DNA of 28,856 bases from the NCBI GenBank assembly GCA_964457725.1, contig CAYWGQ010000023.1, forward strand, positions 1-28,856, given 5' to 3'. This document shows, piece after piece, positions 14,742 through 22,260 of the stretch. The translations under genes were made by a program, and so were the position numbers. The notes below the pieces were generated by a model. It ran no database searches. It was given only the letters and a program-made list of their open reading frames with translations, and had not been told where the DNA came from. Origin of the DNA: FEN-1219 sp964457725. Its GTDB lineage: Bacteria > Pseudomonadota > Gammaproteobacteria > Steroidobacterales > Rariloculaceae. Within the stretch, counting starts at the first letter, position 1. Each line of letters begins with the position of its first letter.

Positions 14742-15478
14742 CCGGGCGGCGCGAGGCGTATCTGCGGGAGCTCGGCATCCCGCTCTGGGTGCAGCGCGGC
14801 GGCTCGGCGGTTCAGCTGCCGCCGGACGGCGCGGGCACGCAGGCGTCGGTCGAGGAGCGGCCCGCGGCGTTCGAGGGCGGGGCGGTCGCAGCCGAGCGGC
14901 CGGCTGCCGACGCGAGGAATCCGGCCGAAGCGTGGGCCGAGCTTCGGAGCGAGATCCGTGCGTGCACCCGCTGCGCGCTGCACCGCGGCCGCACCCAGGC
15001 CGTCGTCGGGGTCGGCCGCGAGAACGCGGAGCTCCTCGTGATCGGCGAGGCGCCCGGCGCCGAGGAGGATCGGCAGGGGGAGCCGTTCGTCGGCCCGGCG
15101 GGCCAGCTCCTGAACGCGATGTTGCGGTCGATCGGCTTTGCGCGGACCGACGTGTACATCGCCAACATTCTGAAATGCCGGCCCCCGAACAACCGCGACC
15201 CGAGGCCCGAGGAGGCCGAGACCTGCACGCCGTTCCTCGAGCGGCAGGTCGCGTTGATCCGGCCGCGCGCGATTCTCGCCGTCGGCCGGATCGCCGCGCA
15301 GTGGTTATTGCAGAGCGATGCGCCGATCGGTAGGCTGCGGGGAAGGGTGCAGCAGTTCCGCGAGATTCCGCTCGTCGTGACTTATCATCCGGCGTACTTG
15401 TTGCGGACTCCGCTCGCCAAGGCCACCGCCTGGCAGGACCTGTGCATGCTCAAACGTGTGCTCGCGGAGCGGCGATGA
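14738..15478 (+). CDS. uracil-DNA glycosylase, family 4-like, Fe-S
   Basis: This 246-residue enzyme removes uracil from DNA to start base-excision repair. Four cysteines (C76, C79, C147, C163) are placed as in the 4Fe-4S cluster of family 4 UDGs: CTRC, LKC and ETC. VIGEAPGAEEDRQGEPFVGP (101-120) is motif A with the water-activating region. AYLLR after HP (217-223) is the leucine-loop motif. The N-terminal ~65 residues (RREAYLRELGIPLWVQR, then an acidic Ala-rich linker) are an extension seen in proteobacterial members linked to rimI. The gene overlaps both pssA upstream and rimI downstream by ATGA. Confidence 0.93.
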   Translation: MTGRREAYLRELGIPLWVQRGGSAVQLPPDGAGTQASVEERPAAFEGGAVAAERPAADARNPAEAWAELRSEIRACTRCALHRGRTQAVVGVGRENAELLVIGEAPGAEEDRQGEPFVGPAGQLLNAMLRSIGFARTDVYIANILKCRPPNNRDPRPEEAETCTPFLERQVALIRPRAILAVGRIAAQWLLQSDAPIGRLRGRVQQFREIPLVVTYHPAYLLRTPLAKATAWQDLCMLKRVLAERR

Positions 15479-15948
15479 GCGCGGCGATCTACCCCCGCAC
15501 GCAGATTCGGCTGATGCTGCCGTCGGACTTGAAAGCCGTCGCGCAAGTCGAGCGGGCCGCGTATCAGTATCCGTGGAGCCTCGGAATTTTCCGCGACTGC
15601 CTACTCGCAGGCTACTACAGCCTCGTGCTGGACGTCGGCGGCAGCGTCATGGGCTACGGGATCATGTCGATCGCCGCGGCCGAGGCGCACGTGCTGAATC
15701 TCTGCGTGCACCCGAACTACCAGCGGCTCGGCTACGGACGCCGGTTGCTGAACGCTTTGCTGATGAAGGCTCAAGACGCGAAAGTGGACAAGGTGTTTCT
15801 CGAGGTGCGGCCGTCGAACGAGGCCGCGCTGTCGCTGTACCTGTCCGTCGGCTTCGAGCGAATCGGCATGCGCCCCGGCTACTATCAGGCCGAGGGCGGG
15901 CGCGAGGACGCCGTGATCCTCGCCGCGACGCTGCGCACGCGCCGCTGA
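15475..15948 (+). CDS. rimI: ribosomal protein S18 alanine N-acetyltransferase
   Basis: This 157-residue GNAT-fold protein acetylates the N-terminal Ala of ribosomal protein S18 in the E. coli model. IRLMLPSDLKAVAQVERAAY opens the domain. LCVHPNYQRLGYGRRLLNAL (76-95) holds the acetyl-CoA pyrophosphate loop QRLGYG. FLEVRPSNEAALSLYLSVGF (108-127) carries the active-site region, with Glu110 and Tyr122 as likely catalytic residues. RPGYYQAEGGREDAVIL is the RimI-type C-terminal segment. ATG 15475 overlaps the glycosylase TGA; an upstream in-frame ATG at 15442 lies inside that gene and is less likely. prfC follows after 23 bases. Confidence 0.93.
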   Translation: MSAAIYPRTQIRLMLPSDLKAVAQVERAAYQYPWSLGIFRDCLLAGYYSLVLDVGGSVMGYGIMSIAAAEAHVLNLCVHPNYQRLGYGRRLLNALLMKAQDAKVDKVFLEVRPSNEAALSLYLSVGFERIGMRPGYYQAEGGREDAVILAATLRTRR

Positions 15949-15971
15949 CCTCCCAAAACCTCGCTTTTCGC

Positions 15972-17555
15972 ATGACCACCGAACACTCGAAGCGGCGGAC
16001 GTTCGCGATCATCTCGCACCCGGACGCCGGCAAGACGACGCTGACGGAGAAGCTGCTGCTCTACGGCGGCGCGATTCAGATGGCCGGCGCCGTGAAGGGC
16101 CGCAAGGCCCGCCGGCACGCGACGTCCGACTGGATGCAGCTCGAGCAGGAGCGCGGCATCTCGGTCACGTCGTCCGTCATGCAGTTCCCGTACGGCGGCG
16201 CCGTCGTGAACCTGCTCGATACGCCGGGCCACGAGGATTTCTCGGAGGACACGTATCGGACGTTGACGGCGGTCGACAGCGCGCTGATGGTGATCGATGC
16301 GGCGAAGGGCGTCGAGGCGCGAACGATCAAGCTGATGGAGGTCTGCCGGCTCCGCACGACGCCGATCGTGAGCTTCGTGAACAAGCTCGACCGCGACGGG
16401 CGCGAGCCGCTCGAGCTGTTCGACGAGATCGAGTCGGTCCTCGACATCCAGTGCGCGCCCGTGACGTGGCCGATCGGCATGGGCCGCGAGTTCCGCGGCG
16501 TCTATCACTTGCTCGAGGATTGCGCGTACCTCTATCAGGATCGGGACGGCAGCCGCGCGACCGGATCGCACCGCGTGGCGGGGCTCGGCTCCGCCGAGAT
16601 GCGCGACGCGCTCGGCGAGTCGGTCGCGAAGGCGCTCGAGGAAGAGATCGAGCTGATCCGCGGCGCGACGCCGGCGCTCGATCACGCGCGCTATCTCGCG
16701 GGCAAGCAGACGCCCGTCTTCTTCGGCGCGGCGATCCACAACTTCGGCGTGAAGGAGCTGCTCGACGCGTTCGTCCGCTACGCGCCGCCGCCGCAGCCGC
16801 GCGCCGCCGCGTCGCGCATCGTGAGCCCGGACGAGCCGGCTCTGACCGGCTTCGTATTCAAGATCCAGGCGAACATGGATCCGGCGCACCGCGACCGGAT
16901 CGCGTTCATGCGCATCTGCAGCGGCACGTATCGGCCCGGCATGCGCCTCTATCACACGCGCCTCGGCCGGGAGGTCCGGGTCAGCGACGCGATCACGTTC
17001 ATGGCGGCCGACCGGCAGAGCGCGACCGAGGCACACGCGGGCGACATCATCGGCCTCCACAATCACGGCACCATCAACATCGGCGACAGCTTCAGCGAGG
17101 GGGAGCCGCTCGTCTTCACCGGCATCCCGAATTTCGCGCCGGAGCTGTTCCGGCGCGCCGTGCTGCGCGACCCTCTGAAGCTGAAGGCGCTCCAGAAGGG
17201 TCTCGCGCAGCTCTGCGAGGAAGGTGCGACGCAGCTTTTCCGGCCGCTCGTGAACAACGATCTGATCCTCGGTGCCGTCGGCCCGCTCCAGTTCGACGTC
17301 GCGGCCTTCCGGCTGAAAAGCGAGTACGGCGTCGAGTGCACGTTCGAGCCGGTAAACGTCGTCACCGCGCGCTGGTTGCGGGCGTCCGAGGAGCGTGAGC
17401 TCGAGGAGCTCTCGAAGAAGCTCGCAGCCAACGTCGCACGCGATCACGCGGGCGAGCTCGTCTACCTCGCGCCGACGACCGTCAGCCTCGGGCTCACCGA
17501 GGAGCGCTGGCCGAAGGTGGAGTTCCTGAAGACGCGGGAGCACGCCGCCGCATGA
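15972..17555 (+). CDS. prfC: peptide chain release factor 3
   Basis: This 527-residue GTPase releases RF1/RF2 from the ribosome after termination. SHPDAGKTTLTEKLLL (15-30) is the P-loop. TSDWMQLEQERGISVTSSVM (51-70) contains switch I. LLDTPGHEDFSEDTYRTL is the G3 motif. FVNKLDRDGREP contains NKLD (137-140). Domain II/III motifs FKIQANMDPAHRDRIAFMRI and VGPLQFDVAAFRLKSEYGVE are specific for RF3 rather than EF-G. Length matches E. coli RF3 (529). ATG 15972 has no visible SD, which is unusual for this tight operon. The next gene overlaps by ATGA. Confidence 0.98.
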   Translation: MTTEHSKRRTFAIISHPDAGKTTLTEKLLLYGGAIQMAGAVKGRKARRHATSDWMQLEQERGISVTSSVMQFPYGGAVVNLLDTPGHEDFSEDTYRTLTAVDSALMVIDAAKGVEARTIKLMEVCRLRTTPIVSFVNKLDRDGREPLELFDEIESVLDIQCAPVTWPIGMGREFRGVYHLLEDCAYLYQDRDGSRATGSHRVAGLGSAEMRDALGESVAKALEEEIELIRGATPALDHARYLAGKQTPVFFGAAIHNFGVKELLDAFVRYAPPPQPRAAASRIVSPDEPALTGFVFKIQANMDPAHRDRIAFMRICSGTYRPGMRLYHTRLGREVRVSDAITFMAADRQSATEAHAGDIIGLHNHGTINIGDSFSEGEPLVFTGIPNFAPELFRRAVLRDPLKLKALQKGLAQLCEEGATQLFRPLVNNDLILGAVGPLQFDVAAFRLKSEYGVECTFEPVNVVTARWLRASEERELEELSKKLAANVARDHAGELVYLAPTTVSLGLTEERWPKVEFLKTREHAAA

Positions 17556-18658
17556 GCGCGGCGGGAGGCACCGAGCCGAGCGCCGCGGAGCTCGAGACGA
17601 CGACCGAGCTCGTTGCGCTCGCCCGGCGGCGGCTGCCGGCGGACGTCTGGGACTTCATCGTCGGCGGCGCCGAGACCGAGACGACGCTGCTCCGCAACCG
17701 CTACGCGCTCGATGCGATCGCGCTCCGGCCGCGCGTGCTCCGCGACGTCGCCGACGCGGCGCCGGTGACGACGTTCCTCGGCGCGGAGCGGCGCTCGCCG
17801 CTCCTGCTCGCGCCGCTCGCGAGCGCGACCGACATCCACCCGGAGGGGGCGCTGCCGGTGTCGCGGGCTGCCGCGCGCACGGGCTGCCTGACGCTCGTCA
17901 GCAGCGTGGCGCAGAGCGACACGGAAGCGGCGATCCGCGCGGCGGACGGGCATGCGGCGCTCCAGGTCTACGCGGACGGTAACGAGCGCTGGGTCGTCGA
18001 TCTCGCGAAGCGCGGCGTCGACGCCGGAGCCGTCGCCGTCTGCCTCACCGTCGACGTGCCGCACTTCGGGCGCCGCGAGCGCAGCATCCACCGGCGCCAG
18101 ACGATCGCCGGACGGCCGTTCGGCCAGCCCCGCAAGGGCGAGGCGCACCGCGCGCAAGCGGACTGGAAGCTCGTGAAGAAGCTGAAGCGCGCCGTCGGCG
18201 TGCCGTTGATCGTGAAGGGCATCGGCACGAGCGAGGACGCGCGCCTCGCGCTCGAGCACGGCGTCGACGTGATCTACGTGTCGAATCACGGCGGCCGGCA
18301 GCTCGACCACGGCCGCGGCGCGATCGACCTGCTCGCCGAGGTGGTCGCGACGGTTCGCGGCAAGGCCGAGGTCGTCGTCGACGGCGGCTTCATGCGCGGC
18401 ACGGACGTGCTGAAGGCCGTTGCGATGGGCGCGCGGCTGGTCGGCATCGGGCGGCTGCTCGCCCTCGCGCTCGGCGCGGCGGGCGAGGAGGGCGTCGTCC
18501 GCCTCGTCGAGATCCTCGAGACCGAGCTGACCGTGTCGATGAAGCTGCTCGGCGTGAACCGCTGCGCGGAGCTCGACGGCAGCTTCCTGCATCCGACCGT
18601 GCCGGTCCGCCCGCCGACGCCGCTCGGCGCGCTGCCGCTGCTCGACGAGCCGCGGTGA
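17552..18658 (+). CDS. FMN-dependent alpha-hydroxy-acid oxidase/dehydrogenase
   Basis: This 368-residue flavoprotein of the glycolate oxidase / lactate dehydrogenase / mandelate oxidase family oxidises an L-alpha-hydroxy acid to a keto acid. LRPRVLRDVA (58-67) and PLLLAPLASA (83-92) start the barrel. LTVDVPHFGRRE (165-176) precedes VKGIGTSEDA with FMN-binding Lys222. VSNHGGRQLDHG (243-254) carries catalytic His246 and substrate Arg249. VVVDGGFMRGTDVLKA (274-289) binds the FMN phosphate. The substrate Tyr found near residue 24 in glycolate oxidase (DYYASGA) is replaced: the same place here reads DFIVGGA. The substrate is therefore open; hydroxymandelate oxidase-like or MftD-like members share this feature. 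ATG overlaps the prfC TGA. Confidence 0.92.
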   Translation: MSAAGGTEPSAAELETTTELVALARRRLPADVWDFIVGGAETETTLLRNRYALDAIALRPRVLRDVADAAPVTTFLGAERRSPLLLAPLASATDIHPEGALPVSRAAARTGCLTLVSSVAQSDTEAAIRAADGHAALQVYADGNERWVVDLAKRGVDAGAVAVCLTVDVPHFGRRERSIHRRQTIAGRPFGQPRKGEAHRAQADWKLVKKLKRAVGVPLIVKGIGTSEDARLALEHGVDVIYVSNHGGRQLDHGRGAIDLLAEVVATVRGKAEVVVDGGFMRGTDVLKAVAMGARLVGIGRLLALALGAAGEEGVVRLVEILETELTVSMKLLGVNRCAELDGSFLHPTVPVRPPTPLGALPLLDEPR

Positions 18659-18689
18659 GGGCGCCCCGGCCCGCGCGGCCGGGACGCCC
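18659..18689. terminator. GC hairpin between convergent genes, possible bidirectional terminator
   Basis: GGGCG pairs with CGCCC and CCCGGCC pairs with GGCCGGG, giving 12 bp with one mismatch and a 5-base loop. It starts directly after the oxidase TGA and ends six bases before the stop of the facing gene. There is no T-tract, so termination would be of the GC-stem type or Rho-assisted. Confidence 0.5.
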
Positions 18690-18695
18690 GCAGCA

Positions 18696-21600
18696 TCACT
18701 CGTCCGGATCGATCACGATGCCCGCGCTCGCGCCGCGGACGACCGTGACGCGCTCGATTTCCGGATCCTCGAGCTCGGGCTCCGCGAGACCGATCCGCTG
18801 CGCGCGGCGGATGTTGTCGATGCGGGCCTGACGGACCTCTTCCTCGACCTTGAGCACGTCCATGCCGCGGTGGGCGAGCTTGAAGTCCTCGAGCAGCGCC
18901 TGATCGCCCTTGATCGCTTCCATGAAGATCTGCCCCGTCGGCAGCACGACCTCCGACTCGTATCCCGGATTGCGCATGCCCGCACGCAGGATCAGCGCGG
19001 CGAGGCGGTTCCGCTCCTCGTCGGTGAGCGCGACGACGGGGTCGTTCCATACGCTCTTCGCGTACTCGAGCAGATCGCTCGCGCTGTACGAGGCGTCGAG
19101 CGCCGGGTCACGCACGCCGAAATAGCCGTCGAGATAGCCGACGGTCATGTAATCGGTCAGCAGCGAGCTCTTCTTCAGCGGAAAGATGACGTAGTTGCCC
19201 TTGAACCCGAGCGGACGGTCGACGTCGGCGATCTCGATCAGCCGCTTCTTCGGCAGGTCGTCGTAATCGGGCACCGTCGTGGCCGGGTGGATGTCGACCA
19301 TGAACAGCTCGCCGTCGATGACGACGCCCGGCACCTGCTGGTCGCGCTCGTCGTCGGTCGGCGTCCGCAGGCGGCACTGGTCCGGCATCGGCTCGAGGAA
19401 CGGCACCTCGAGGTCGTAGAGGCTGAAGAACAGATCGTCGTGGTCCCGATGGCGCCAGATCGCGTGCATGTAGTGGAAGATGTTGCCGCGAACGTGCAGC
19501 CGGAGCTGCAACAGCTTCTGGTCCGCCATCGCCTTGGCCGCGAGTGCCGTGCTGTACTTCTCCGTCGCGCTGTTCAGGACCGCTGTCGCCTGATCGCGGG
19601 CTTCCGCGGCGGCCGCGAGCTCGGCCTCGAGGTACTCGAGCGACTTCTCGACGGCCTCGCGCTTCGCGCGCAGGATGTCGTCGGCGTTGCTCTGGCCGCC
19701 GCCGAAGAGCTCGCTCAGCCCGCCCGAGAAGATCGCGGCGGCGACGCGCTGCTCGTCGCTCGCTTCGCCGGCCTTCGCGATGTCCTCGCCCTCCATCAGC
19801 TTCACGATCGCCTCGCGGCGGGACTTCGCTTGCTGCGACAGGCGCTCGAACTCGATGTCGGCGCGGCTGTGCACGGCGCTCGCGGCGTCGTAGTTCGCCT
19901 TCAGCAGTGCGAGCTCGGCATCGTCGCGCGAACGGTTGTCCTCGAGGATGTCGAGCGCCTCCTCGAACGACTCGTCGAGCAACACCCGCCGGATGATCCA
20001 CGAATGCTCGAGCAGCCACGCGTCGTCGATCTCGATCGGCGCCGGCATGTCGAGCGCCACGAGGATCACCGGCTGCACGCTCTGGAGGCGGCTCGAGACG
20101 CGATAGCGGCGTTCGAGCTCGTACAGCAAGTACGTCACCGTCAGCTCGTCGTTCGTGTTGCGGAAGGTGCGCGTCGTCTCGGAGACGGCTTCTTCCGCCG
20201 TTTCCTCGTCGAACTGCACCTCGACCTCACGCCGCACCTCCTGGCTCGCCTTCCGGGCCATTTCGGCGAAGGTCTTGTGGACGTTCTGCGCTTCCTGGCT
20301 CTGGTTGATGCTGAACTGCGTCGTGCCGCCGACCGAGCCGATGCCGATGTTGAACTGCGCCTGCGCGCCGGTCTGATTGGCCATCGCGAGCGCGGTCTTC
20401 TCCATCGCCTCGATCTCGGTGCGGGTGACGGAGCTCGATTCCCGCGTGCGCTGCAGATTGCTCTTCTCGCGGCTGCTTCGCTTCGTGCTCCGGCGTATCG
20501 TGCGAGTGACCTTCAACGTGCGCGACTCGCCCGGCGCGAGCGGCACGGTCTCCGCGAGGCGGCCGACTTGATAGGTCACCGGAGTCCAGGACTGGCGGTA
20601 CGTCAGCAGCATTCCGTAGTTGATCGAGCCGGGCGCGAAGTACTGGAAGCTGTAGGGCTCGGCCAGACGGCGCGACAGATCGAGCGCGAGCTGCCCGACG
20701 CGCTGCAGCTGCTTGGAGCCCGTCCCGCGGGAGGCCGCGACGATGTCGCTCAACATCTCCCGCAGCTGCTCGACGTTCTGCACGTCCTCGAGCGGCCGCA
20801 GGGCATGCCCGCACGCGGCCTGGACCTCCTCGCTCGTCGTCTCTCGATAGAGATCCTTGGCCTGCTGCTTCAGATCCTCGTCGAACGCGGCGGTCCAGGC
20901 GGGCTCGAAGGCCACTTGCAGCAGCTCGACGTCGTGCATCGCCGCGACGTTGGCGACGCCGGAGGTCTGCTCGAGCTTCTCGATCGTCTGCTTCAGGCGC
21001 GTCAAGTCGTTGGTGGGATTCGCCTCGCCCGCGGGGCGGGCGAGGCCGTTCAGCTGCTCCTGGAGGCGTTGCAGCACGCTCCTTCGCACCGACTCGGGCG
21101 ACGCGGTTTCGCCCTCGGTACCACCGTCGCGGTCACCGCCCGGGCCGCCCGTCGGCGCCGCGCCGAGCCGCGCGAGCGCGCGGCGGCTCTCGATCTGCGA
21201 CAGCAAGTGCCGGTTGCGGTACGGGCCGGACGCATAGCCGATCTGGTTCAACAGACGGCCGAACGCGACGGCCTGCCCGCTGCCGCTCGCAATCGCCGCG
21301 CGCGACAGGCCGAGGACGCGCAGGTCGCGCTCGGTCAGGTACACCCGGCCGGTGCGCGGCACGGTGTCCGGCTGTCCCGGCACGAGCCACGGGATAAGCC
21401 GCAGGTTCTCCCACACCCGCCGCGAGAGAATGTCGTAGGTCGGCGCGAAGCCGACGAAGTTCCGCATCGCGCCGATCCGGCGCTGAATCAGATTCGGCAG
21501 GACTTTCGCAAACGTCTGCTGCTCTCTGGTCACCCGCGGTAGCTCGTAAGTGCGATACAGCTCCTGCTTCACCGATTGCAGCTCGGCCGCGGCCTTGTAG

Positions 21601-22208
21601 CTCAGCACCCGCGCGGCCTTGTATTGCTCCGGATCGGCGTGCGTCACGACGCCGTCGGCGCCGCTTACGTGCACGCCGAACGCCGCGAGGCGCTCTTCGC
21701 CGATGCGGATGATGTAGCTTTCGGTGCGGCCCGCCTCGAAGCGGATCGGCCGGGTGTGGAAGATCAATCGGTCGCGGAGGGTCCGGCCTTCGCCGTTCTT
21801 ACCGGGTCGATCCGGCGCCAGCACGAGCAGAATGACGTCGGGACGGCGATCGACGACCGGCTGCTGCGCGGAGCCTTCGTCGTCGCGGAACAGATCGTCC
21901 TGATAGGTGAGATGGAACGAGCCGTCGGCCGCCGTCAGCACGGAGCCGAGCCGCTGCGGTTGCGAGCTCTCGTTGAACGGCGCCTGCTCCAGCAGCGCGA
22001 GCGCTTCGCGCAGGCTCTTGATCGGCGCCGTCGCCTTCGGGCCCGTGCTCGGGACGTGCGTCTGGGGAGCCTGAGGCGTCGCTGCGTGTGCCCAGCGCGC
22101 GACGTCGAAGTCGATCGCGACGACCAGCAAGTCCGGGATTCCGACTCCGGTGCTGTCTGCGACGATCTTGCCGTAAAGCGTGTTGGGCAGTGAAGCTGTC
22201 GGTTGCAT
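18696..22208 (-). CDS. large multidomain coiled-coil protein of unknown function
   Basis: I do not recognise this ~1170-residue protein. It has no signal peptide or membrane helix. Residues ~8-175 look beta-rich (TLYGKIVADSTGVGIPDLLV, then DGSFHLTY), like a carboxypeptidase-regulatory or transthyretin-type domain. A Gly/Asp/Glu linker (~350-370) precedes a helical part (375-515). Residues 555-720 run from LAPGESRTLKVTRTIRRSTK through a Gln/Asn-rich stretch to DELTVTYLLYELERRYRV and SVQPVILVALDMPAP. Residues ~757-903 are a long charged coiled coil, split by GGLSELFGGGQ. A C-terminal mixed domain follows (905-1170), ending acidic. ATG 22208 follows AGG-TGGCC; an in-frame GTG at 22214 is the alternative. 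It lies 52 bases after the 486-codon gene on the same strand. A structural or carrier role is a guess. Confidence 0.85.
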   Translation of the reverse strand: MQPTASLPNTLYGKIVADSTGVGIPDLLVVAIDFDVARWAHAATPQAPQTHVPSTGPKATAPIKSLREALALLEQAPFNESSQPQRLGSVLTAADGSFHLTYQDDLFRDDEGSAQQPVVDRRPDVILLVLAPDRPGKNGEGRTLRDRLIFHTRPIRFEAGRTESYIIRIGEERLAAFGVHVSGADGVVTHADPEQYKAARVLSYKAAAELQSVKQELYRTYELPRVTREQQTFAKVLPNLIQRRIGAMRNFVGFAPTYDILSRRVWENLRLIPWLVPGQPDTVPRTGRVYLTERDLRVLGLSRAAIASGSGQAVAFGRLLNQIGYASGPYRNRHLLSQIESRRALARLGAAPTGGPGGDRDGGTEGETASPESVRRSVLQRLQEQLNGLARPAGEANPTNDLTRLKQTIEKLEQTSGVANVAAMHDVELLQVAFEPAWTAAFDEDLKQQAKDLYRETTSEEVQAACGHALRPLEDVQNVEQLREMLSDIVAASRGTGSKQLQRVGQLALDLSRRLAEPYSFQYFAPGSINYGMLLTYRQSWTPVTYQVGRLAETVPLAPGESRTLKVTRTIRRSTKRSSREKSNLQRTRESSSVTRTEIEAMEKTALAMANQTGAQAQFNIGIGSVGGTTQFSINQSQEAQNVHKTFAEMARKASQEVRREVEVQFDEETAEEAVSETTRTFRNTNDELTVTYLLYELERRYRVSSRLQSVQPVILVALDMPAPIEIDDAWLLEHSWIIRRVLLDESFEEALDILEDNRSRDDAELALLKANYDAASAVHSRADIEFERLSQQAKSRREAIVKLMEGEDIAKAGEASDEQRVAAAIFSGGLSELFGGGQSNADDILRAKREAVEKSLEYLEAELAAAAEARDQATAVLNSATEKYSTALAAKAMADQKLLQLRLHVRGNIFHYMHAIWRHRDHDDLFFSLYDLEVPFLEPMPDQCRLRTPTDDERDQQVPGVVIDGELFMVDIHPATTVPDYDDLPKKRLIEIADVDRPLGFKGNYVIFPLKKSSLLTDYMTVGYLDGYFGVRDPALDASYSASDLLEYAKSVWNDPVVALTDEERNRLAALILRAGMRNPGYESEVVLPTGQIFMEAIKGDQALLEDFKLAHRGMDVLKVEEEVRQARIDNIRRAQRIGLAEPELEDPEIERVTVVRGASAGIVIDPDE

Positions 22209-22240
22209 GGCCACCTGTCCTTAAAGACGAATCGGGGAGT

Positions 22241-22256
22241 CCGTTCCGCGGAACGG
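22241..22256. repeat. perfect 16-bp palindrome between the two unknown genes
   Basis: CCGTTCCG followed by its exact inverse CGGAACGG. It lies four bases after the stop of the 486-codon gene and about 33 bases before the start of the large gene. It could be a dimeric operator, or an RNA stem of 6 bp with a 4-base loop that modulates read-through. Confidence 0.6.
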
Positions 22257-22260
22257 GGCG

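Noticed and set aside
15885..17543. Minus-strand open frame of 552 codons
   Set aside because: It is antisense to prfC, which is unambiguous.
18870..21542. Plus-strand open frame of 890 codons
   Set aside because: It is antisense to the large unknown gene. Its sequence is rich in Leu-Arg-Val-Asp strings without domains, while the minus-strand product has linkers, a coiled coil and normal composition.
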